Positions 46,270-58,372 of a DNA stretch of 64,000 bases are shown piece after piece (the first letter of the stretch is position 1; every line of letters starts with the position of its first letter). The translations under genes and the position numbers were made by a program. Origin of the DNA: Pteria penguin (Eukaryota > Mollusca > Bivalvia > Pterioida > Pteriidae); the NCBI GenBank assembly GCA_035048485.1, contig CM068588.1:28290769-28354768 (forward strand), written 5' to 3'. The notes under the pieces were generated by a model. The model ran no database searches. It was given only the letters and a program-made list of their open reading frames with translations, and was not told the DNA's origin.

Positions 46270-48174
46270 AACCTTGCAGATCTTTGATTTGAACAAAAAT
46301 TACAATAATGGTGATGTCATTAAAGTGCTTGAGCTTTGAGCAGATCGTCGGCACTGTAATGGGTATCTAATGGCAATTTTCAAACTCATGCAACAAATTT
46401 TATTTCTCTAGAATGATTGATAATATTCTGGAATGCGACTAAATAACCTGTTCAGTGAACACTAAATATGACTTTGTATACCATTTTGTACTTTCGTATG
46501 TACAATTAGGAAACCAAAACTATTGAATTTGACATGTTTCTTAAAAACTACTGTGACGGGTGATGCATGCAAACAGGAGACGCTTACTCTCCCCGGGCAC
46601 CTGGTCTCACCTCGGAATTTTTCAGTATTTCGGGGTTTACAGCAGTTCCTTTTTGAAACTTACATGATTTTGTATCTGTCCTTGGACTTTGAGAATGATT
46701 AACGGTTTGGTACTTCTTCGATATTGATCAGTCATTACTCTCTACAAGAAAGAAAACGTTAGCATCTCAGTTCTATTTCGTATACAGATAAATAGCTGTT
46801 CTTATATGGTCAAAACTTCCAGAAGTACCTCGGTACAACAGATAGCAAACAGATCTGCTTAAACCTAGACTTACTCTTCTCTTGGGACGGTCGGTTTCAC
46901 ACCTCCTTTTATGATAAACGTGACGAATTCTACTGCTTTCACGAGCATTATGTTCTGAGCGCCTGTGGACTAACAAATAATATGCTCACACAGGGTTACA
47001 AAATAGAATGCATGAAATCGTCTCGGAGCAACTTATAAGATAGCATGAAATTTCAAGAATATTTACGAACATGATCATATACAGTAACGTCTTTTTTCTG
47101 GTCTGACAAATTACCGATATGACTTTACCACCGAACACAAGAGAACAGTTGTGAAAGCGTCCTTCGACTCTCTATTGCTATCTTGTTGTGTGTATGGAGA
47201 AGTATAAATTGTTACATTTATACCCATGACTATACTTTTAAGCATTAGGTGGTAGGTAGGGCCCGAAAACCGATACATCACGTTCATTGACAGATTATCT
47301 ACACCGTGAGTGCCGTGTAATTAAGCGTTTTGACGATACATCGATATGTTGTTCTTGTCTCATTGTCGTATTTGGAAGAATTTAGTGAACATGTGTATCT
47401 ACTTTATTTGGATCTCTTATCACATGTCTTATGACACATTAAACTGATATAAAAAGTGGAATATAGCTGTTGCCTTCTCCTACACATGATTCTATTTCCT
47501 GTTTTCAAGGACCATGGAAATGACACCAGTCCCCTGTTTTGTGGTTTGCTGAACGTATTTTACTTTTTATGGCTTATTATCGTGATTTCATGAATGTACT
47601 GATAAAATGAAACCAAATGAGGAAGATGCTCGTTCAGTGAAAAAATGTTAAATAATATAATTTCGCATCGGGGAAATGTTAGCAATTCATTTTATTACGA
47701 AAAAAAAAATGTTATCAATATGAAACGGGAAGCGTCGGTTCTAGGATACCAAGGTGACAGCATGTTCTTTAGTCATACTATATCATTATAGGCAAATCTT
47801 TATTTTGATAGGATTAATAACTATTTATACATGTGTACTTGAAAGATAAGGTCGAGTCTGGAAACCGGTTATTAACGTCAAATAATCACATTTGTTAGTT
47901 AAAAGTCTTGTTTCGTCAATGTGTTGATAATAATTTGCATAACCTATATATGTGTATTCACATCCTATCAATTTGTTGCTTACAATGAAATGCACTTCAC
48001 AGGAGTGTCATTTCATACGTTCTCCCTTGTAAGGAAAATTAAGAGTTAGATGTTTTTCGAATGATGGTAGTCTATAGTCAGGCATAAATGGCTTCATTGG
48101 TATCCATTTGTATGTCAAAATATGTCGATATAATTGATATACACAAAACTTCCATAATACAATACATGTCTTTT
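46270..48174. other. No gene; one GGAGACGC repeat
   Basis: The 46569-46616 segment (CAGGAGACGCTTACTCTCCC then CACCTGGTCTCACCTC) is a copy of the dispersed repeat seen at 39656. Nothing else was identified. Confidence 0.4.
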
Positions 48175-48185
48175 TATAGATAGAT

Positions 48186-48460
48186 AAAGCCGGCGTTGCC
48201 TAGTGGTATCGCGTCGGACTCCTGATCGGGAGGCCGGGGTTCGAGTCCCGCTCTGGTCATGCCGGTGTCGTGTCTTTCGGATGAGACAGTGAAATCCGAG
48301 GCCCCGTGTCGTGGTATGCATGGCACGTTGGGGATCCCTCGCTGCTTCGGGTGGGTCCGTTGCAAAGGTCAAAATTTGTATGCCCCGCATCAGGGAGATG
48401 CCGTCACCATATACGTGAAATATTCGTGGTGTGACGTAAAACAAAAATCAATCAATCAAT
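48186..48460 (+). mobile_element. Full-length tRNA-derived SINE with perfect 11-bp target duplication
   Basis: The head starts GCCGGCGTTGCCTAGTGG and has A box TGCCTAGTGG and B box GGTTCGAGTCC (48238-48248). The central domain (48265-48345) is 'GTCGTGTCTTTCGGATGAGA', 'AAATCCGAGG', 'GCACGTTGGGGATCC'. The tail domain is 'ATATTCGTGGTGTGACGTAA' then AAC and (AATC)n. TATAGATAGAT flanks both sides (48175-48185, 48461-48471). A 109-codon minus-strand frame lies inside the SINE and is not a gene. The central domain is shared with the 32.1 kb SINE, the tail with the 31.6 and 54.9 kb insertions. Such conserved-core SINEs are known in molluscs, but I cannot name the family. Confidence 0.93.
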
Positions 48461-48474
48461 TATAGATAGATCAT

Positions 48475-49509
48475 AATCATCTGATTTCCGTCACCGTGTA
48501 TTAAATTATGTTAACGGCATAAGGATGTATATGGTGTTTTCCAATGTAACACTTATATATCAATAAATTATCATGAAGATTCATGGATCTTTAGAAATCA
48601 TGTTTACGTCTTCTAATGAACTCTCTACACCAAAAATGAATGCCCCCGCCCCTACCGAAACGTTATTCAAATAATAACATATATAAGTCTAAGAAAGATA
48701 ACTTTCACAAATTGCAATTATAAGTTTTAAACCTTCAGAATTATCTTTCGTTCCTTAACTTATATTACTTCAATATTTTAAAACATTTTAGTTGGTTGTT
48801 TTAGTTTTTAATGTTGGTTAAGTAAGAAGTAAGTTTACACTTTACATACCTTCGCATTCCCATCCACAGTTTGTTTCGGCATAACTGAAGAAACTGAAAG
48901 CGCAAATGACGTAATACTCAAAACAAGGCATTTTCTTATATTTAGCACTAAAATCTCCCAAGATACAGGGCCTCTGATTTTCTTTTTCCAATCGAAATAA
49001 CGGACATCGCTGATTGGTTTAAACCCGAAACATTTTTGTTTTTAATATTAGATCAACGAATAACATTAGAATATCTATTTTGCCATTTAAATCGGTTGAA
49101 ACTTTCATTTGAATAACTGTTTTATGTTATTTGAGTATTTAGATATAATTTTTAAACCTCAGACAAAGAAAACTACTATAAGGTATTATATCAGTGATCT
49201 CTTGTTTTGGAAGAGGACATGCAATGTGAATGATGTCGGAAGGGATTATCCATTTTACTTTTCACCAGATTGTTTTTATAATCTTTTACACTGATAGGTA
49301 CTCGGGAATAAATGTCACACTCCTCCCATCACTCCCTCACCCTAAAACAAAAAAAAAAAAAACAAAACGAGAAGCAAGAGATGTGTCTGTGAAACACAAA
49401 TTCCCCCGGCGGCAACAATGTTCAAAAAAGGCAAATTTTGAAATTTACTATATCTTGATTACACCCCCACCCCATGGAAATACATTTATATATTATAACG
49501 AATGTTATT
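48475..49509. other. No gene recognised
   Basis: AT-rich, with A-runs near 49348-49365. Nothing identified. Confidence 0.4.
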
Positions 49510-49886
49510 AAAAGTTGTTGAAATATAGGTCAAACGCACAGTCAAGTACTCAATATCAAAAATTATGGTACGAAGGAAAATTCCTTGTCACAAAGAATGT
49601 GAAATATTGAATGAAGTCTTGTTTATAGCAAACGTTATAGCATGATCTATATTTGAAAAACCACAAGGCCATTAGATAAAAAGTTTGTACGAGTAGAAAG
49701 GTATTCCCGCAAGAGATGCACATGTGAAATATCAAAGCTCTATCATTTAGTATTCAAAAGTTATAGCATAAGTGCTTTTTCCTAAACATAGGTGAAATTC
49801 CAAGGTGAAGATCAGAAGGTCAAATATTATTGTACTGAACGAAAGATCTTTCAAACTGTCAAAATATTCCGTATGGGACGACTTGA
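49510..49886 (-). repeat. Monomer-type (pearl-like) repeat, part 1
   Basis: Two to three monomers: 'AAAATTCCTTGTCACAAAGA', 'TGCACATGTGAAATATCAAA', 'AAAAGTTATAGCATAAG' and 'TCAAGGTGAAGATCAGAAGG'-like text. These are the reverse-sense equivalents of the 23.1 kb monomers. The copy is cut off by the foldback element at 49887, and a related end lies at 50515-50625. Confidence 0.5.
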
Positions 49887-50073
49887 ATAGACCATATTCC
49901 GGTTTTGATAAATGACGACTTTTTGTCCGAGGTAATACCTTTTGGCGTTGTTTTTCATAGTGACGTTATAATGAATCTATGTCATGCGCTATGACGTCAC
50001 TATGCAAAACAACGCCAAAATGTATTAGCTCGAACAAAAAGACAGCAATTATCAAAACCGGAATATGGTCTAT
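49887..50073. mobile_element. 187-bp foldback MITE
   Basis: The ends are ATAGACCATATTCCGGTTTT (49887) and its inverse AAAACCGGAATATGGTCTAT (to about 50073). The arms pair nearly throughout, via GATAA, TTTTTGT, GGCGTTGTTTT and ATAGTGACGT, with the tip near 49980. Flanking bases make AATAGACC / GGTCTATT, so a TA target is possible. Confidence 0.75.
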
Positions 50074-50510
50074 TATCTGTAGCTCTTTATCTGAAGCTCT
50101 TTATTCAACGTTTCGGCCAATGGCCTTTATCAAAATGACTCGCTCAAACGATTATTTACATTCTACTTCTTTCTGCATCTACACAACTGAAAATTAAAAA
50201 TTGAAATACATGTGTATTTGATGTCACTATAAAATTACTGCGGGAAATCATTTCCTGACGTCACGCCGCATTTCACAGTTGTTGACGTTGTTATGACGTC
50301 ATTGACGTCACCGCGCGAAAAACTGCTGTTGTATCTCCATGTATTCTGGCCACAGTGTTCCTAATTGTGATTTCTTGTTAAGTCCGAAAGGTATGGCGGT
50401 ATTTAAAGTCTCAATCCAATTTACTTCTCTCGCTTTCCTGTAGTAGATAGAATTCATCCTACACGTTTCCACAAGAAATACACATGTGAAATACGAAAGC
50501 CCTATCACTT
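50074..50510 (-). pseudogene. C-terminus and 3' region of a Penelope-like element, with hammerhead-like motif
   Basis: The minus-strand frame (50508-50308) reads ...YYRKAREVNWIETLNTAIPF then GLNKKSQLG. This resembles the end of GIY-YIG endonuclease-bearing Penelope-like proteins (R-E-x-x-W-I-x-x-L-x-T-x-x-P-x-G-L-N). After the stop come three TGACGTCA-type palindromes (about 50258-50310). Further on is 'TTGATAAAGGCCATTGGCC' then GAAACG (minus strand, about 50135-50108), a degenerate hammerhead-like block: TTGATAA for CUGAUGA, a GGCC/GGCC stem II, and GAAA. Hammerheads are known in such elements. It is 5'-truncated. Confidence 0.5.
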
Positions 50511-50514
50511 ACAT

Positions 50515-50625
50515 TTACAATGGCATGCCTCTTTTATAGAGTGGAAGGGAACAGACAGAATGACAGACAGACGGACAACCCAAACATTATATGCCCCCAT
50601 GATCTACAAGACCAGGGGCACTAAA
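50515..50625 (-). repeat. End of monomer-type repeat with GACA simple repeat
   Basis: 'GACAGAATGACAGACAGACG' then GACAACCC and 'TTATATGCCCCC'. It is the inverse of the head at 9597-9670. Confidence 0.45.
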
Positions 50626-51289
50626 ACCATCTACGGTTGATCAACGGTATTATAATGAAGGCTTCAGCATATACTTACGTCGGTAGGAGGTCGTTAAACT
50701 GTGTGTTTGTGAAGAGATGTTGTTCTAGTTGAAGATCAAGAATTCGAAACTTACTAGTTACTATTGCCATAATCATAACATATATTCTGTTTCATAAGAT
50801 ATAGCTCAGTGCATTAAGGTTATACCACATGTATATTTATTGTCAGGTAGTTTGCGCTATATATATTGTCAGATACATATACGATAGTCGAATAAATAAA
50901 TAGATGCATTTTGATAGTCGGCAATGCACGTATACGTGATAGCCAGTGCACATGTGATGGTCAAATATAGTCAATGTCATTACGATTCCGTCACCATTTA
51001 CTCTCTTACTCAAAGTTAACAATGTATCGATGATTGTCTGGTTATTAATACGATAATAAATAAAATAATTAAAAGTAAAACAACGAATGGAAAATTTCAT
51101 GTGTTTATTAAGGAATAAACAGCAAAGTTTTATGATAACTTTGCTGTACCTAAACTGTCTAGGAGCTCACAGGTACAGTTTCACATCATATTCCAAAATT
51201 ACAAATACTTTTACACTTATTAAAAACAAAAAATAAAGAGCACATCTGTCTCATCTGTTGGAAAAAAGGTAATGCAGAGAATACAACAA

Positions 51290-51400
51290 TAGGCACATAA
51301 AAAGATTTCACAAAAATATCCAATGGTAATGCAGATGTAGTACCGGCTTAAGATTGTCAATTGAAGCGACAGTCGTCACTCAGTGCTATGAATAACCGGT
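51290..51400 (-). repeat. RT-element tail fragment (family A, diverged)
   Basis: 'AATGCAGATGTAGTACCGGC', 'TTAAGATTGTCAATTGAAGC' and 'GTCGTCACTCAG' follow the family order. Confidence 0.4.
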
Positions 51401-51740
51401 GTGAAATCACACAAGACTTTTACAAGTGTTAAGAAAACATTGTCAAAGCTCAGTGTTTTTAATCTTTGTATCAAGAGTTGCTTGCTTATTGTCATAGATC
51501 ACAACGCTTATACAATGATATGTGTTGAGTAACGTATCCAGTGTATTAACACACGATATTTCAGGGAAATTTTGATAAAACTGATAAGGACAAACGTGCA
51601 TCATACATATGCTTTAATCGTTATGACCCGAATCCACACGAACACGTGTTGCTCTCAGTTGCATCACAAAAATTCCTATATCATGACATACTTGTTATAT
51701 GAGGCATGTAATTTAATAGTTTATACAATAATATAATTTT

Positions 51741-51788
51741 GTGCACCAGATGCGCATTCTGACAACTCATATCTCTTCAGTAATAATG
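51741..51788 (-). ncRNA. Truncated, degenerate hammerhead copy
   Basis: On the minus strand it retains CTGAAGA (51780-51774), a weakened stem II (GATA...TGTC), stem III ATGCGCAT, triplet AUC and the stem I strand TGGTGCAC (51748-51741). The opposing stem I strand is lost (TTATTA in its place) and the second box reads AGAA. It should be inactive. Confidence 0.5.
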
Positions 51789-51799
51789 TAGTTTATTGA

Positions 51800-54000
51800 C
51801 AAAACGGAAAATAGCTTAGATTACATGAAAACATAAAAGATATAATTAACATAATGCTAATATATGACAATAGAGATTGATATTGAATATTTACTAATGA
51901 CATTTCTCTAGTTCTCTTAGCATTATACAAATACCTTTTTTCTAAATTGAGTAATTCTGTCACGTTTCGGCAACATGACAGTTGAATTGATGTATATACA
52001 GATGGTCTATACCTTAATGGATTTTCGTTATGAATAATAACATTCATCTTCAGTGTCTTGTGATTAGCATAGACAACATAATATATATGGTCTCTGTATA
52101 TGGTATATAAGATCATTTATGTACGTTTCAACAGCAAATTTACAAGCACTTGATCGAAATTTTAATACATTTCATGTAAAGAGCAGGAAGTTGTTTCTGA
52201 GGTGGAATTGTAAATAAAGTGTTTTAAAGTTTTACAAATATTTATATTTACAACACTGTATCAACCAACCATATTTATAACATAGATTCTTCAGTAAATA
52301 CCTAACTTGGATGATCCAATACTTACTCACATTAAAGAGCTCTGCAATACACGTTTCAATGGCTTGCTCATAGAGAGTTTGTCAAAACACTAAGTATTTG
52401 TATTGAATTACTTTACCAAATAGTATATAAGTCTAACTTTTGATGACACTTTTCAAAGATCTGTTTATATCATATAGCTAGTTTTTATTTTCAAAAAAAT
52501 TTTGGAATTTGTTCTGAAATTTTTCTATGGCTTGGGCAGAATAAAACATAACATCAGCATAATCAATTACACTTTCCACATAAATATCAAAACAGACAGT
52601 TTGATTGTAATATTTAAACGCATATACAATTATATAATCCAAAAAGTTATTTTCGACCTTGTGTGGCTAAGGCAACTTGTGTCTTATAGAAATTGGTAAG
52701 AAATAGTTAAGTTTAAGGCCTAAATAATGGAAAATTATTGGCAATTCCTATTTCATTTTTGATAGAACAATTTTTACAGTATCGATCAGTCTTCTAGCTA
52801 TTCTGAAAACAATTTCCACCGTTTAAATCCATTTTACGCAACTTTAATGATGAGAATAGCATTTTCTCAATCATAATGACTGAACAATATGATCTGAATA
52901 TTTTTGTAGACAGACGCAATTTTCTGTGATAATATTCTCCTGTACGAAAATGCTTGTGCATTGAAGAATGCGATCTGAACTTAATTGGTAAGTGATAAAC
53001 ACATGTTGATAATCAGCTCATCACTGCAGCCTAATGGGATGAATCTACTACGATAATTGCCATAACTTGCTTTCAGAAAACTATGTAAGGACTTTACATA
53101 ATTTTCTATTTAATGACAGTGTAGTAACTGGATCCAATGATAAAGGGTGTCTATGAGAAGATAACAGAGATAATATAAACTTCATCAGGATTTTTTCGTT
53201 CTAGTGGAATATTCGGAGAGAATACTTTTGAATAATTATTACATGAATTATTAACTCGTTGTTTGGGAGCAATTAAAGCTTTAAATTCAGGCACCGTGAT
53301 TGTGCAATGCAACATCTGTCTTAATTCAGTGTAACATTTTGTAAGGTACCATTGAACCAAAACCAAAAATTCTTATCATAATTAAATGCTATAACATGAT
53401 TATCTTATTGCTGGAGAAAGCTTAAAAACCCGGAACTTTCCTCGGCAGGTGCATTAACAGGTCTTCTACACTGTAATAGAGTAATTTTACACTCTGTGTA
53501 GAAATAGACCCCGCCCGCCCGCCCCCCCCCCCCAAAAAAAACACACACAAAAAAATAATTAAATAAAACCCTGCACATACGAAAATCTAAATCATGTGTT
53601 TTCGGATATTTGTTATCAACTCTTTAATACATCTATAGGTAACTAACCCAAGGATTTTTTAAGCTTGTTTTCAAAAGGTTTTTTCTTTGTTTTAACAAAA
53701 TTGTGTGAATGATCATTTTCCCAAGAGTTGAATCTATAAATGTTAATGTATAATTAACGGATCATTGTTCTTCTTAAAGTCCATCATTTGTCACTTAGGA
53801 GATGTTTGGTTGCAAGTTTTATGTGGCTACAGACACCAGGGAGTCTAATCTCCAGTAAGAAAGACGAAATTGGAATTGGAAATAGTGAGTTTAACACAAA
53901 ATCTATAATTAGTAAACTGTTTTTGGGTAAACTTCTTTTAATACGAACCTGAATTATGCTTATGTGTTTTTCATATCATCACACGATATACTTTATATTT
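51800..54000. other. No gene recognised
   Basis: AT-rich, with C-run and A-run near 53515-53560. Minus-strand frames at 51793-52116 and 53151-53366 have no recognisable domain. Confidence 0.4.
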
Positions 54001-54002
54001 CC

Positions 54003-54045
54003 GTGGTGACTTCTGCCACACGGCTGAGTTAGTAACTTTTCTTTC
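54003..54045 (+). repeat. RT-element tail scrap (family B), plus sense
   Basis: 'GTGGTGACTTCTGCCACACG' then GCTGAGTTAGTAAC is the inverse of the B-type tail end at 42080. Only the extreme end is present. Confidence 0.45.
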
Positions 54046-54915
54046 GTCCTTTATGTCAAGAAATATTCTCAAGATACAGTTTTCTGGAAGATCATGTGAA
54101 AATTGGACGAATATATCAAATATGATATTGTCTCTATGTAAGTTAAAATATTCCTAACAAAAATAAAAAAAAACCTGAGAATTTGGATAAGATATATCTT
54201 TGATATTATTCTATAAATTATAATCAAAAGACAAGAAATATTTGTAGCTTTCTGTGGCGCTCATTGTTCTGAATTTTTAGGCATCATTCACTCTCAATTG
54301 TGCTTTTGAAGTGAAGCAATAAAGATAATTGTTTGCGTCGCACTTCATCATCATTCCCTTGATAGTTCAGTGGAAAGAAGATATCGCGTAAAATCAGAAA
54401 ATGATGCAGAGTGTCAAACACTGTCTATTTGCCTTCAACTTCGCGTCACAAAATGAAGACAAATTGAGCAACGCAATTACAAGTAGTTACGTTATATGGT
54501 CTTTTCGTGCAGATGTCAACACAGCAGTGTTCATTTGTAATCAGAGAAGCAGATTGAAGTTCGTTTGTCTGTCACGAAGCTGTGAATTAACCCCATCTCA
54601 TATACTTTTCGAAATGGAATGTTATATTTCAAAGAATACATCAGAATAAAATCGTCCATGCTTTGACAGTATGTTGCACCGTCTAAGATTTCTGTTAGAT
54701 CTTTTATGTTTTATTCTAAATTAAAATTAACGAGTGTTTATGTGCATCTCGTGTATCTCGCCGATTTTGAGATTAAATATAAAGCATCGATGATATAACA
54801 GGGTGAATCGCACGAAGTGTTCTCTGTTGTAAACAGTGCGCACACTTATGTGTTTTTCCTTTATCCTATGTTGATGTAAGTCAATAAAGAAATGATGTAA
54901 GCATGTGATTAACTG

Positions 54916-54967
54916 ATTTATTGATTGATTTATTATTGTTTTACGTCACTCCACGATTATTTAACGT
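54916..54967 (-). mobile_element. 52-bp insertion: SINE 3' tail only, perfect 13-bp target duplication
   Basis: On the minus strand it reads ACGTTAAATAATCGTGGAGT, GACGTAAAAC, then AATCAATC-type repeats. This is the tail domain of the 48.2 kb SINE (ACGTGAAATATTCGTGGTGT, GACGTAAAAC). ATGTGATTAACTG lies on both sides (54903-54915 and 54968-54980), so this is a complete insertion event of an extremely 5'-truncated copy. Confidence 0.88.
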
Positions 54968-54980
54968 ATGTGATTAACTG

Positions 54981-56240
54981 CAATACCATAACAGAAAATG
55001 GTGTTTCTTCATAACAAGAGAAATAAGGGTTCGTTTCTTTATAAACAGGATAAGTACCTTAAAAATAAGTAGAGAATACTTCATTATATTCATTTGCTTA
55101 GCTTTTAGTATGTCATTTCTTATTTATTGTTCTGATATATGAATTATAACATGAGTTGCTAATAACGTTAAAACATCATACGTGAATAAAAATTTGTTCA
55201 GAAATGATATTTCGACATTCAAATCCATTAATCCCTATCCAAAAAAAAAAATAGAATAACAGATTTATTAAACAAACCAGGTTTATGAGAAATCCGAGAA
55301 AACGAAATACAAATATGGTGATCGATGATCACATTTTTAATACTTTGTCGCCATATTTCATTATACGCTATTGTTTGAATGAGATACTTTTTGCTAATAT
55401 TGTGTTGTTTTGAATTCTTTGCAATGACGTTAATCCATAAGGGGATGGGGGGGGGGGGATGCCAGAAAGCCATACAAATAAAATATGTATCTGGAGTGAT
55501 CACACTATGACAACATTTGCCATACTTGTCATTATTGACCAATGCCAATAAGAGGTCAAATCGGTTGTTTCAGAGGAGTAAGGGTCCTCTATATGGCCAG
55601 TCACATCCGCCACTAATGTCCCCTTTCCAAACATGATTAATAAATAGATAAAATAAATAAATATCACGAAGATATTTAAACATGTAAAAATATTATGCAT
55701 TACGGAAATGTTCTGCAGTTTAGATTGGAATTCCTCGGTATACGAAATGATAATTTAATTTTCGTGTTCACTGTCCTAAATAAAATACCGAAAAATATTT
55801 TGAAATAGATTGTTTTAGAACATTAAATCGAATATCTTCAATCAAGACTTCATTATCTGGTGCTTAAATATGTTAAACATTTACCAAGCGCACGAGTCGC
55901 GGACTCTATTATTTATAATAGTGATATAGATGAGTTATCTGAAATACCTACTGTTCCTACGATGCCCAATTCACCTTACCACGGTTCGTAGAAGAACGTG
56001 TCATTCAGTCTTTTTTAAATGTTCTACCTATGACGTCATAAACAAATGCGTTGTTTTATCGGACCGAATATGCATATGCATATTAAATGCAAACCGTGAC
56101 GAATTTTAGTAACTGCGATAATTCGCATTCTTACATAATCGAGATTTATCGACATTTTCAAAAACAGTTAGGTTTATTAGAAATAATCATATCATAAATA
56201 CAAAAATGGAATCTGCAGCTTGGGCATCATCTTGAAGAAA
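54981..56240. other. No gene recognised
   Basis: AT-rich, with A- and G-runs near 55240-55250 and 55445-55460. A TATGCATATGCATATTAAAT then GCAAA cluster (about 56069-56093) resembles POU/octamer sites, but without a gene nearby. Confidence 0.35.
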
Positions 56241-56249
56241 AATAAAAAA

Positions 56250-56795
56250 AAAACCCAGCTAGTGCATTTTCACCATAAATATATACAATTAATACATTAT
56301 TGCAATACATGTGCAGCTGTTGCATTATCTTGCAATTAATGCTTTATTGCTTAGAACATGTATAGCTAGTGTATCATTATTATTATTACTGTTATTGTAA
56401 AATACATATACTGCTAGTGCATCATTGTGAAAAAACATGTATACCTAGTGCATTATCGTAAATACATGAACACCTAGTGCATTATCGTAAAAACATGTAC
56501 AGTCCCTACATTATGGTGAAAATTTGTACAGCTAGTGCATTGTCGTAAAGATATGTACAGCTAGTGTATTATCGTAAATATATGTACTGTTGGTGCATTA
56601 TCGTGAAAACATGTACAGCTATTTCATTGTCGTGAAATACATTTACAGCTAGTGCGTTATTCTGAGATACATGTCCAACAAGTCCACTATAGTGAAATAC
56701 ATTTACAGTAAGCACATTATAGTGAAAACATATATAGCTAGTGCATTATCGTGGAAAACATGTAGAGATAGTGTAATATCACGAAATATTTATGT
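56250..56795. repeat. About 30-bp tandem array, about 17 units
   Basis: Unit: ACATGTACAGCTAGTGCATT, ATCGTGAAA. Central units are 30 bp apart (GTGCATTATCGTA at 56448 and 56478). The RT pseudogene tail begins immediately after it at 56820. Confidence 0.8.
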
Positions 56796-56819
56796 AGATG
56801 TAATACCTTATCGTAAAGG

Positions 56820-57480
56820 AGAAATCAGAAGATATCTGACCAAGCTGTATGACACAAATCACCAAGGACATGCATATAAACATGATAACAGTAAAAAGAA
56901 AAAAACCAGAAAATGACATAACCAACATATTTTATTGTACTGCAGTTACGATACCGACTTAGGACAGTCAATTAAAGTTAAACGTCACTCAGTTGATGTG
57001 ATTAACCGGTTTACGGGCGCCCACCTTCCCATTCACCGTTAAAGCAGTACAATCAAATGACACACCTTTTTAATCTTTTATAATCTTGTCGCTGGTCAGC
57101 GTGCAATCTTCAAGTAAAAGTCTATATAAGGTTGTAGAGGGACCCAATACTGGGGTGATACTTTGGATGTCGAAGACGTTTAATCATTTTAGAACTACTA
57201 GATATGAAATTATTGGAACCTTGAAACCTCCTTAGTTTGTACACAAGATCACTGTAGAAATTGGGATGGTACATTCCACTGGATACGCATTGTTGAAAAG
57301 TCACAATTCCGAATTAAGATAAAATTTCTAAATAAGATCTGTAAATTTACCAAAACATTTTCGAAGTTTATGATATCTATAACCCTGAGGTAGAAGTTTG
57401 AACGTGATATGAACAATTGTTGCGTGAAAATCCAAAACGTTAGTGCTGACTCTAGCAGATCGAACCAACTGACTAATATA
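56820..57480 (-). pseudogene. RT pseudogene (copy 3), 3' half, below a nested insertion
   Basis: It starts at the common tail edge (GAGAAATCAGAAGATATCTG) and passes through the 'ACCGACTTAGGACAGTCAAT' and 'AACCGGTTTACGGGCGCC' boxes. It continues in the C-terminal coding part: the minus-strand frame 57304-57122 reads FQQCVSSGMYHPNFYSDLVY, KLRRFQGSNN. Equivalent residues in copy 1 are at about 4100-4000. A segment equivalent to most of 3600-3850 is missing near 57060-57095. The rest of the gene resumes at 59085, beyond the hammerhead element. Confidence 0.65.
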
Positions 57481-57511
57481 ATACATATAAAACATATATA
57501 CCTTCTAATTT

Positions 57512-57559
57512 GTGCAATAAATGCGCAATTCGACAACTTGTGTCTCCTCAGTGATGCTC
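57512..57559 (-). ncRNA. Hammerhead ribozyme copy, unit 1 (damaged)
   Basis: CTGAGGA (57551-57545, fits CUGANGA), stem II GACA-CAAGT-TGTC and GAA are kept. The base after GAA is T instead of A, and the 3' strand of stem I (TATTGCAC) no longer pairs fully with GAGCATCA. Probably weak or inactive. Confidence 0.6.
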
Positions 57560-57874
57560 GTGGCCGAATGGTTGGAATTCTCATTTTATAATAAATATTT
57601 GAAGAGCAGTATTAAAGCCGAAAAGGCCGAAAAATGAACCAAAGAATGAATCTAAGGACAGAGCTATGCATGAAGGAGATACTCCTTAGTTTTAGGGTGA
57701 TTTGTATAATTTCATGACGGAAAATTTTAAGTATATATCTCATGTCAGTACAAAAGCACTAAAATGAAGACCGTCAGTACAAAAGCACTGAAAACTAGAC
57801 TTATGATGCCTTCGGGGACTATCCGTCCACCAGCAGTGACACTGGCCTAGTGGTTATAATAAATATAAAACATA

Positions 57875-58304
57875 CCGTGAGGTGCAGTCCTAACATAACA
57901 TTATGTTAACGTCGCGTTAACGTGAAGTTTGCTTTCCTCGTGCGCTCAGGACTGCTGAGCACATGCGTCTGCGTTAACGCAGATTTCCTCGTGAACTTAA
58001 TTTCGAGAACGCGTTAACGCACTTGACTGCCGCGTTCACGCGCTTGGCTGCCGCGTGAACATGCTTGACAGCCACGTTCGCTTGCTTACAACTTAAAACT
58101 TACATTAACATGTACATAGAGAAGGATTTGAAGGAGATTCGATATATACATTTTATATTTGAATATAAGAACATATTACTGTGTGCGTGTAGGTAATATT
58201 TAGAATTAAATAAAACGCTTATGAGTTAAGAGATGAATTTTTAAAAATATTGAATACAATTTCCGAACATTGAATACAATGAAATTTATTCTTATTTTAT
58301 GATC

Positions 58305-58372
<68 letters not shown>

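Noticed and set aside
48115..48444. 109-codon minus-strand gene
   Set aside because: The frame lies almost entirely inside the SINE at 48186-48460 and reads its inverse.
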